Shown in pieces: positions 5,559-12,339 of a stretch of DNA of 12,339 nucleotides; the first letter of the stretch is position 1, and the number at the start of each line of letters is the position of its first letter. The stretch comes from Gammaproteobacteria bacterium (GTDB taxonomy: Bacteria > Pseudomonadota > Gammaproteobacteria > Pseudomonadales > Pseudomonadaceae). The translations under genes were made by a program, and so were the position numbers. A model generated the notes under the pieces. The model was not told the origin of the DNA. It did not search any database and worked only from the letters and a program-made list of their open reading frames with translations. The DNA lies in NCBI GenBank assembly GCA_012513235.1, contig JAAZCO010000360.1, positions 1 to 12,339 on the forward strand, given 5' to 3'.

Positions 5559-7670
5559 ATGAGAACTGTCTTTCAGCATTTTGTAAACGCAAGTGCCGCT
5601 TACTTAATATGCATCATAGCTGTACTCATTATGGTGGTAGTGGCATATGCGCATGACGTGGCCTTTGTGGCTGCGCTGCAGTTAAATGGTTTTCAGGCCG
5701 ATTATGAAATGGCTTTTGCTTTGGTCAATTTCACTCTAGCTTTATTGCTGTTTTTACGCAGTAAAAGAGTGCAAAGCCGCTTGTTACTGTGTCTTGGGGT
5801 GGCTTTTTTTCTGCTCGGGATGCGCGAGCTGACCTCGGTATTAGTGCTGAATATCCCAGCTTTTGCTGTGTTAGAACATCTATACAGTGTGGCGGCTTAT
5901 ACTTTTATTTATATGGCAGTATTTATTGGCCTGCATACCTATGAGAACAATCGACAAGCTTTAAACGCTTCGCAAAAAGAAATCAATGAGTTAAAAATGG
6001 CATTGGATGCCCATGCCATTGTTGCGGTAACAGATTCACGCGGTGTGATTACTCGCGTGAATGATAAGTTTTGTACTATTTCTCAGTACCCGCGTGAAGA
6101 CTTGATTGGCCGCACGCATAAAGTCATTAACTCTGGCCACCACCCTAAAGAATTTTTTACCGATCTGTGGAGCACCATTACTCGCGGTGAAGTGTGGAAT
6201 GGTGAAGTGTGCAATAGAGCTAAAGATGGCTCTTTGTATTGGGTGCAATCAACCATCGTGCCTTTCTTTGGCAAGAATGGTAAGCCTGAGCAGTATGTGG
6301 CGATTCGTGCCGATATTACCTCTAGAAAAGAAGCTGAAGCACAAACCCAGCGTATGGCTTTGCATGATGCCTTAACCGGTTTGCCCAATCGCCGCCTGAT
6401 GAATGATCGCCTGATTAAAACCATTCAAAGTAAAGAACGCTACCCAAGCTTTGGTGCGGTGTTGTTGATGGATTTGGATCACTTTAAAGAAGTGAACGAT
6501 ACCTTGGGCCACGCTTTGGGGGATGAGTTGCTGAGAAAAATTGCTCAGCGCCTGACGGAATGCGTGCGTAAAGTCGATACTGTCGCGCGACTGGGCGGTG
6601 ATGAGTTTGTGATTATCTTAGACAAAGTGGGCTTTGATTCGGCTTCGGCTATTACTAATACTAAACATATTGGTGAGAAAATCCGCAATGCATTAGCTGA
6701 GCCTTACCTGCTGGGTGTCCATCAGTTAAATGTCACCCCAAGCTTAGGTGTGGTGCTATTTGAAGCCTTTGATGACGACTCTGAAGAGCTGATCAAACAA
6801 GCGGATATTGCTCTATACAGCGCCAAAGAAGCGGGTCGTAATCAGCTGTGCTTTTTTGAAGCTGCTTTGCAAGAAGAGACCAATCAACGCGCTATGATTT
6901 TGCAAGACTTGCGTAAGGTGCTTGAGCGTGATGAGTTGGTGCTATTTTACCAGCCGGTAGTGAATACAGAGCAAGATATTCTGGGTTTTGAAGCTTTAGT
7001 GCGCTGGTTTCATCCTGAGCGAGGACCTGTTTCACCCGTAGATTTCATTCCATTGGCCGAGCAAAGTGGGCTGATTATTCCTATTGGCGCATGGATTCTA
7101 GAGAGCGCTTGTCAGCAGCTTGCGCAGTGGAATAGGCAGCCTGAGCGTGCGCATTGGACTCTGGCGGTGAATGTCAGTGCACGTCAGTTTAATCAAGTAG
7201 GTTTCGCTGAGCAGATCCAAGAAGTCTTGCAGCGTACGGGTGCGCGTGCTGATCGTTTGCGCCTAGAGTTGACCGAAAGTATGTTGCACGACAACATTGA
7301 TAGCACCGTTGTGAAAATGGAAACCTTACGTCAATTAGGTATTAGATTTTCACTAGATGATTTTGGTACTGGGTATTCATCCTTGAGTTACCTAAAGATG
7401 TTGCCGCTTGATCAGTTGAAAATTGATAAATCCTTTGTCGATGATATTTTTGATGACCCCAGTCACGCTGCCATTGCGCGCACCATTATGGCGCTGGCCA
7501 AGAGCTTGGATCTGAATGTTGTAGCCGAAGGCGTGGAGACACAGCAACAACTGGATTGGCTGTTAGACAATGGCTGTAAAGCCTTTCAAGGCTATTTTTT
7601 CAGTCATCCGCTGCCAATCAATGAAGTGGATGCAAAGTTGCTAGCGGACGAGCAGGCTGCAGCGCAGTAG
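5559..7670 (+). CDS. Membrane PAS-GGDEF-EAL cyclic-di-GMP enzyme
   Basis: A 703-residue sensor likely to make and/or degrade cyclic-di-GMP at the inner membrane. About four hydrophobic segments (roughly 12-34, 51-66, 74-92 and 100-125) form an N-terminal membrane domain I cannot assign to a named family. A PAS domain follows at about 145-260, ending in the usual PAC-like DITSRKEAE linker. The GGDEF domain (about 265-435) has an intact GGDEF active site at 346-350 and the RxxD inhibitory site (RKVD, 337-340) five residues before it. The EAL domain (about 445-690) retains E478-A-L with R482, N538, E570, D600/D601 in DDFGTGYSS, K621 and E657, so phosphodiesterase activity is expected. The start has AAGGA at 5549-5553, five bases upstream. 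It stands alone, 108 bp after gloA and convergent with the efflux operon. The stimulus and net activity cannot be read from sequence. Confidence 0.93.
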   Translation: MRTVFQHFVNASAAYLICIIAVLIMVVVAYAHDVAFVAALQLNGFQADYEMAFALVNFTLALLLFLRSKRVQSRLLLCLGVAFFLLGMRELTSVLVLNIPAFAVLEHLYSVAAYTFIYMAVFIGLHTYENNRQALNASQKEINELKMALDAHAIVAVTDSRGVITRVNDKFCTISQYPREDLIGRTHKVINSGHHPKEFFTDLWSTITRGEVWNGEVCNRAKDGSLYWVQSTIVPFFGKNGKPEQYVAIRADITSRKEAEAQTQRMALHDALTGLPNRRLMNDRLIKTIQSKERYPSFGAVLLMDLDHFKEVNDTLGHALGDELLRKIAQRLTECVRKVDTVARLGGDEFVIILDKVGFDSASAITNTKHIGEKIRNALAEPYLLGVHQLNVTPSLGVVLFEAFDDDSEELIKQADIALYSAKEAGRNQLCFFEAALQEETNQRAMILQDLRKVLERDELVLFYQPVVNTEQDILGFEALVRWFHPERGPVSPVDFIPLAEQSGLIIPIGAWILESACQQLAQWNRQPERAHWTLAVNVSARQFNQVGFAEQIQEVLQRTGARADRLRLELTESMLHDNIDSTVVKMETLRQLGIRFSLDDFGTGYSSLSYLKMLPLDQLKIDKSFVDDIFDDPSHAAIARTIMALAKSLDLNVVAEGVETQQQLDWLLDNGCKAFQGYFFSHPLPINEVDAKLLADEQAAAQ

Positions 7671-7712
7671 TAGAGTTACAGTGTTTAGCTGACGCCTCGC
7701 ATCGGCCACATA

Positions 7713-7749
7713 AAAAACGGGCGCCTGCATCAGCACAGCGCCCGTTTTT
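7713..7749. terminator. Bidirectional intrinsic terminator between convergent units
   Basis: AAAAACGGGCGC (7713-7724) pairs perfectly with GCGCCCGTTTTT (7738-7749) around a 13-base loop. The GC-rich core flanked by A and T runs gives a U-tract in either direction, so it can end both the + strand PAS-GGDEF-EAL gene (43 bp upstream) and the - strand efflux operon (its stop is 15 bp away). Confidence 0.92.
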
Positions 7750-7764
7750 GTGTGCAGTAGTCGA

Positions 7765-9168
7765 TTATTGTTCGGCTAGCTGCTCATCGGTATAACCGCC
7801 ACCGAGGGCTTTATACAGATTGATTTCGCTGACCAGTTGCGCAAACTGCGTAGTGATACGTTTTTGCTTGGCATCAAACAGCAAGCGCTGTGCATCCAGG
7901 ACTGCCAGTTGATCGTCAATACCTTCACTGTAACGACGATCAGCTAACAAATAATAATCCACGCTGGATTTTACCAGTTCATCACTGGCCGCCAATTGTT
8001 GTTTATAGGTCGTGCGTTCGATTACACCATCAGCCACTTCTTGGAAAGCAGTTTGAATGGTTTTTTCATAACGTGCGACATGGATATCTTTCTGAATTTC
8101 ACTGTAATCCAAGTTGGCACGTAAACGACCAGCATTAAAAATCGGGATATTAATGCTTGGCATAAACAACCATGAACCACTACCGCCATCAAATAAGCCT
8201 GATAAATCAGGGCTTAAGCTACCCGCATTCGCGGTGAGGCTGATGCTTGGGAAGAAGGCCGCACGTGCTGCGCCAATGTTAGCGTTAGCTGCTTTAAGCT
8301 CATGCTCTGCACGCAGGATGTCAGGGCGACGTTGCAGCAAATGTGCTGGTAAGCCCACCGGTAAGTCAGCAAACTTAAAGTGACTTAAAGGTACGGCGCT
8401 AGCAATGTTAGCGCTTGGCTTGGCACCGAGCAGTAGATTCAGAGCGTTGCGGCTTTGTACGCTTTGACGCTCAAACTGCGCCAAGCTGACCTTGGCACCA
8501 TTGACCGCAGTACGCGCTTGTTGCAGTTCAAGTGAGGTTGCAACGCCGGCATTATAACGGCGTTCAACCAAGTTTAAGCTGTCCTGGTAAGTTGCCAAAG
8601 TGTCGCGTACTAAAGCGAGTGTTTCTTGGTCAGCTTGCAGGCTGAGCCAAGCAGTCGCAACGCTGGAGATTAAGCTTAACTGGGTGCTGCGCTGCGCTTG
8701 TGCGCTGGCGAAGTAAGTTTCCAGTGCTTGATCGCGCAAGCTGCCTAAGCGGCCAAAAAAGTCCAGCTCCCACGCCGTAGTGCCTAAGTTGGCTGAGTAT
8801 TGGCTATTGATGGTTGAGTCGCCAGTTGGGCTCATGCTGCCTGGAATACGTTGACGGTTTGCACCGCCACCTGCATCCACTGCTGGGAATAGCGCACTGC
8901 GCTGAATACGGTATTGCGCGCGGAAGGCGTCCACATTTAACGCTGCAATCCGCAAATCACGGTTGTTATCCAAAGCAGTACTGATTAAAGATTGCAGGAC
9001 TGGGTCTTGGAAAAACTCACGCCAATTGGGCAGTGCGGCTAAGGTTTCTTGTGCATTCGCGCCCTGCCATTGCTCGGCAACGGGAGCGCTAGGTTGCTCA
9101 TACTGGGGTGCCAGTGAGCAACCTGTTAAAGCAGCCACAAGGGCAGCGGCTAGAGCGGTATGTTTCAT
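7765..9168 (-). CDS. oprM: Outer-membrane efflux channel lipoprotein, OprM/TtgC type
   Basis: The outer-membrane exit duct of the tripartite RND pump: a trimeric beta-barrel plus periplasmic alpha-barrel that docks with the adaptor. The 467-residue protein starts with a lipoprotein signal peptide ending in the lipobox LTGC (residues 14-17), so C17 should be lipidated. Two outer-membrane efflux repeats follow (about 60-245 and 280-455), with the NodT-family hallmark LLQRRPDILRAEHEL at about 277-291 and AARAAFFPSISLTANAG just after. Sequence from NNRDLRIAALNV onward closely resembles OprM. Its ATG overlaps the pump gene's TGA by four bases (ATGA), implying translational coupling; AGGAG at 9177-9181 gives an eight-base spacing. 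It is slightly shorter than OprM (485). Orthology to OprM rather than another channel such as OpmE needs a tree. Confidence 0.95.
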   Translation of the reverse strand: MKHTALAAALVAALTGCSLAPQYEQPSAPVAEQWQGANAQETLAALPNWREFFQDPVLQSLISTALDNNRDLRIAALNVDAFRAQYRIQRSALFPAVDAGGGANRQRIPGSMSPTGDSTINSQYSANLGTTAWELDFFGRLGSLRDQALETYFASAQAQRSTQLSLISSVATAWLSLQADQETLALVRDTLATYQDSLNLVERRYNAGVATSLELQQARTAVNGAKVSLAQFERQSVQSRNALNLLLGAKPSANIASAVPLSHFKFADLPVGLPAHLLQRRPDILRAEHELKAANANIGAARAAFFPSISLTANAGSLSPDLSGLFDGGSGSWLFMPSINIPIFNAGRLRANLDYSEIQKDIHVARYEKTIQTAFQEVADGVIERTTYKQQLAASDELVKSSVDYYLLADRRYSEGIDDQLAVLDAQRLLFDAKQKRITTQFAQLVSEINLYKALGGGYTDEQLAEQ

Positions 9169-12100
9169 TGGCCCTTCTCCTGCTTGTCAGCCGCTGATTT
9201 AAACAACGAGCTGACCAATACGTAAAACAATGGCACAAAGAAAATAGCCAATGCCATCGCTGATAACATGCCGCCGATCACACCGGTACCAATGGCGTGC
9301 TTACTGCCTGCACCCGCACCGGTTGAGATTGCCAGCGGTGTCACACCCAGAATAAATGCCAATGAAGTCATAATAATCGGACGTAAACGAATACGACATG
9401 CTTCAACCGCTGCCGCCGCTATGCTCATGCCACCTTCGTGCAAGGATTTGGCAAACTCCACAATCAAAATGGCGTTACGTGCCGACAAGCCAATGGTGGT
9501 CAATAAACCAATTTGGAAGTAGACGTCATTGGATAAGCCACGGCCGTAAGTGGCCAGCAGTGCACCAATAATACCCAGTGGTACCACTAGCATCACCGAG
9601 AAGGGGACAGACCAGCTTTCATACATGGCTGCTAAGCATAAGAACACCACCAGTAAAGACAGCGCATACAGAGCAGGAGCTTGGTCACCGGAGAGGCGTT
9701 CCTCATAGGATAAGCCGGTCCATGCCATGCCCACACCTGTGGGTAGTTGCTTGGCGATTTCTTCCACAGCAATCATTGCATCGCCTGAGCTGTAACCCGG
9801 TGCTGCGCTACCCAAAACTTCCATGGCTGGCACACCGTTATAGCGTGACAGTTTAGGTGAGCCATAAGTCCATTCGCCGCGGGCAAAACTATCGAAGGGA
9901 ATCATTTCGCCTTTATTATTGCGCACATACCATTTGGCTAAGTCTTCAGGGTTCATGCGCGCATCAGCTTCGGCCTGCATAAAGACTTTCTTCACGCGAC
10001 CGCGGTCAATAAAGTCATTGACGTAGCTACTACCCCAAGCCGTAGACAGCGTTTGGTTGATAGCGGATAAAGATAAGCCCATGGAGCTGGCTTTTTCGTC
10101 ATCAATAATCAACTGGTACTGTGGCTCATCACGTAAACCGTTGGCGCGTACTTGCGTGAGACGCGGGTCTTCGTTGGCCATTTTGACAAACTGATCACGA
10201 GCGCTGTTTAGGACGTCATGACCGATACCGGCACGGTCTTGCAAGAACATATTAAAGCCCGTGGCGTTACCCAGTTCCATCACCGCCGGCGGGGCAAAGG
10301 CAAACACCATTGCATCACGGAAGGAGAAGAACTTCATTTGCGCACGTTGCGCTAAAGAGAACACGCTTTGATGCTCTTCGGTACGCTCTCCCCAGGGCTT
10401 GAGACCGATAAAGGCCATACCAGAGTTTTGACCACGGCCGGCAAAGTTAAAACCGGTAATGGCAAACACAGAGCGCACGGTATCGGATTCTTCAGTGAGC
10501 AAGTACTCACGCATTTGGCTGATCACATCATAGGTACGCTCAGCTGTGGAACCGGCTGGTGTTTGCACCTGTGCAAAGATCACGCCTTGATCCTCTTCAG
10601 GTAAGAATGAAGAGGGGATCTGAGTGAACATCCAGCCCATAATGGCGATGATGATCGTATACATAATCAAGTAAGGCGTTTTTCGGCGAATCATCGCGGC
10701 AACGCCTTTCTCGTATTTATTTACACCTTTTTGGAAGGTGCGGTTAAACCAGCCAAAGAAGCCACGCTTCTCTAAGTTGCCACCTTTAGGGATGGGCTTG
10801 AGCATGGTCACGCACAGGGCGGGAGTAAAGATTAGGGCGACCAGAACCGACAGCACCATCGCCGAGACAATGGTCACCGAGAACTGCTTATAAATCGCAC
10901 CGGTTGAACCTTCAAAGAAGGCCATGGGGATAAATACCGCAGAGAGCACCAGACCAATACCGACCAGCGCACCTTGAATTTGTCCCATGGATTTGCGCGT
11001 CGCTTCTAAAGGCGAGAGGCCTTCTTCTTCCATCACGCGCTCGACGTTTTCCACGACGACAATGGCGTCATCCACCAGCAAGCCGATGGAGAGGACCATA
11101 GCGAACATGGTGAGCGTGTTAATGCTGTAACCGAAGGCTGCCAAGATACCAAAAGTACCCAAAATCACGACGGGCACAGCTAAGGCAGGAATCAAAGTGG
11201 CACGTACGTTCTGCATAAACAAGTACATGACCAAGAACACCAGCACAATGGCTTCAGCCAGCGTGTGCACAACACCTTCAATAGACGCTGAAATCACTGG
11301 CGTGGTGTCGTAAGGGTAAACAACTTTCATCCCTTCAGGGAAAAACGGCTCAAGCTCGGCCAGTGTGGCGCGCACGGCGCGGGCAGTATCTAGGGCATTG
11401 GCACCGGTTGCCAGTTTAATACCAATACCAGTCGCGGCTTTACCATTGTATTCCGCGCTAACACTGTAGTTCTCACCACCCAGTTCCACACGTGCAACAT
11501 CTTTGAGGCGCACTTGTGCACCGTCTTCGTTCACTTTTAGCAGGATGTTTTCAAACTGCTCGGGTGTTTCAAAGCGGGTTTTACCAATAATGGTTGCGGT
11601 CAGCTGCTGGTTAGGCGAGGCGGGCAGGCCACCCAGTTGTCCGGAAGATACTTGCACGTTTTGCTCACGAATCGCATTGGCAACATCGCCAGGTGTCATG
11701 GCAAAGTTAGTGAGCTTGAGTGGATCCAGCCAGATGCGCATGGCGTACTGCGCACCAAAGATCTGGAAGTCACCCACACCTTGAGTACGTGAAATGGGGT
11801 CCTGGACGTTAGAAACAACGTAATCCGCTAAGTCATAGCGGTTCATGCTGCCATCTTCGGAAATAATCCCGACCACCATCAAGAAGTTTCTTGCTGACTT
11901 TGTAACGCGAATACCTTGTTGCTGTACTTCTTGTGGTAACAGTGGCGTGGCCAGTTGCAATTTATTTTGCACCTGCACTTGAGCGATATCTGGATCCACA
12001 TCTTGCTCAAACGTGATAGTAATGCTCATGCTACCGTCGGAGTTACTGTCCGAAGAGATATAGCGTAAGCCATCAATACCGTTCATCTTCTGCTCAATCA

Positions 12101-12290
12101 CTTGCACTACAGTATCTTGTACTGTTTGTGCCGAAGCGCCTGGGTAGCTGACTGAGATACCTACAGCAGGTGGGGCAATACTGGGATATTGATTCACTGG
12201 CAATTTAAGAATTGCAAGACCACCAATCAGCATAATTACTAAGGCTAATACCCAAGCAAAAATGGGGCGGTCGATAAAAAAGTTCGACAT
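9165..12290 (-). CDS. mexB: RND multidrug efflux pump (HAE-1), MexB/TtgB type
   Basis: The inner-membrane proton/drug antiporter of the tripartite pump. The 1041-residue length fits the AcrB/MexB family. Twelve membrane helices are expected: one at the N-terminus (11-29), a block from about 340 to 560, and a block from about 870 to 1030, with two large periplasmic loops between. Proton-relay residues D407 and D408 are in TM4 (LLVDDAIVVVEN), and R968 and T975 match AcrB R971 and T978. The position matching AcrB K940 is Arg here (R938, in SARNAILIVEFA). Hydrophobic-trap phenylalanines F136, F178, F609, F614, F616 and F627 are retained, and the switch-loop region FNFAGRGQ is intact. The C-terminus EKGQ resembles MexB. 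The start has AAGGGA (12299-12304) eight bases upstream, overlapping the adaptor stop. Substrates cannot be predicted from this. Confidence 0.96.
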   Translation of the reverse strand: MSNFFIDRPIFAWVLALVIMLIGGLAILKLPVNQYPSIAPPAVGISVSYPGASAQTVQDTVVQVIEQKMNGIDGLRYISSDSNSDGSMSITITFEQDVDPDIAQVQVQNKLQLATPLLPQEVQQQGIRVTKSARNFLMVVGIISEDGSMNRYDLADYVVSNVQDPISRTQGVGDFQIFGAQYAMRIWLDPLKLTNFAMTPGDVANAIREQNVQVSSGQLGGLPASPNQQLTATIIGKTRFETPEQFENILLKVNEDGAQVRLKDVARVELGGENYSVSAEYNGKAATGIGIKLATGANALDTARAVRATLAELEPFFPEGMKVVYPYDTTPVISASIEGVVHTLAEAIVLVFLVMYLFMQNVRATLIPALAVPVVILGTFGILAAFGYSINTLTMFAMVLSIGLLVDDAIVVVENVERVMEEEGLSPLEATRKSMGQIQGALVGIGLVLSAVFIPMAFFEGSTGAIYKQFSVTIVSAMVLSVLVALIFTPALCVTMLKPIPKGGNLEKRGFFGWFNRTFQKGVNKYEKGVAAMIRRKTPYLIMYTIIIAIMGWMFTQIPSSFLPEEDQGVIFAQVQTPAGSTAERTYDVISQMREYLLTEESDTVRSVFAITGFNFAGRGQNSGMAFIGLKPWGERTEEHQSVFSLAQRAQMKFFSFRDAMVFAFAPPAVMELGNATGFNMFLQDRAGIGHDVLNSARDQFVKMANEDPRLTQVRANGLRDEPQYQLIIDDEKASSMGLSLSAINQTLSTAWGSSYVNDFIDRGRVKKVFMQAEADARMNPEDLAKWYVRNNKGEMIPFDSFARGEWTYGSPKLSRYNGVPAMEVLGSAAPGYSSGDAMIAVEEIAKQLPTGVGMAWTGLSYEERLSGDQAPALYALSLLVVFLCLAAMYESWSVPFSVMLVVPLGIIGALLATYGRGLSNDVYFQIGLLTTIGLSARNAILIVEFAKSLHEGGMSIAAAAVEACRIRLRPIIMTSLAFILGVTPLAISTGAGAGSKHAIGTGVIGGMLSAMALAIFFVPLFYVLVSSLFKSAADKQEKGQ

Positions 12291-12302
12291 GAAAAGAATC
12301 CC

Positions 12303-12339
12303 TTATTGAGCTTGTTTGGCAGCGTTTTCTGGTTTTGCA
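12303..12339 (-). CDS. mexA: C-terminal tail of the RND periplasmic adaptor (MexA type), partial
   Basis: Only the last 11 codons (AKPENAAKQAQ) and a TAA stop are visible; the gene continues beyond the right edge. The Ala/Lys/Gln-rich tail is typical of the low-complexity C-terminus of MexA/TtgA-type membrane-fusion lipoproteins. It ends 12 bp before the pump start in the same direction, the normal adaptor-pump-channel order. The identity rests almost entirely on this position, since the residues themselves are uninformative. Confidence 0.65.
   Translation of the reverse strand, partial: AKPENAAKQAQ

Noticed and set aside
7890..8383. Plus-strand open frames across the outer-membrane channel gene
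   Set aside because: They are antisense to a clearly coding gene and have no family-like features or start signals.

Overview
The window reads as a stretch of ordinary core chromosome from a gammaproteobacterium. The closest resemblance is to the Pseudomonas group, judged from recalled protein sequences and not from a search. The RelA, ArgG, Dps, glyoxalase I and RND efflux proteins all look like Pseudomonas family members. The base composition and codon use look less GC-rich than in P. aeruginosa, so a lower-GC member of Pseudomonadaceae is a reasonable guess. I see no insertion sequence, phage gene, CRISPR array, tRNA or rRNA.

Left part, + strand (1-5450). The window opens inside relA (ppGpp synthetase), whose 5' end is missing. 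It is followed by yjdM (small zinc-ribbon protein), argG (argininosuccinate synthase, with a clear intrinsic terminator), dps (ferritin-like iron/peroxide protection protein) and gloA (Ni-type glyoxalase I). Each is separated by 100-300 bp carrying hairpins and candidate promoters, so they look like separate transcription units rather than one operon. relA, dps and gloA are all linked to stress or starvation (stringent response, iron/peroxide protection, methylglyoxal detoxification).

Middle (5559-7670, + strand). A membrane-anchored PAS-GGDEF-EAL protein has both catalytic motifs and the allosteric I-site intact. It is a candidate bifunctional cyclic-di-GMP enzyme. A perfect 12-bp stem with U-tracts on both strands (7713-7749) separates it from the convergent operon on the right.

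Right part, - strand (7765-12339). This is a tripartite RND multidrug efflux operon of the MexAB-OprM / TtgABC type: the last 11 codons of the periplasmic adaptor, the complete inner-membrane pump, and the complete outer-membrane lipoprotein channel. The pump and channel genes overlap by four bases (ATGA). The operon promoter and its likely repressor lie beyond the right edge.

I found no convincing novel system. The points most worth a second look are a Lys-to-Arg change at the proton-relay position of the RND pump, a Fur-box-like sequence ahead of dps, several strong non-canonical hairpins between genes, and the gene order around argG-gloA-RND.
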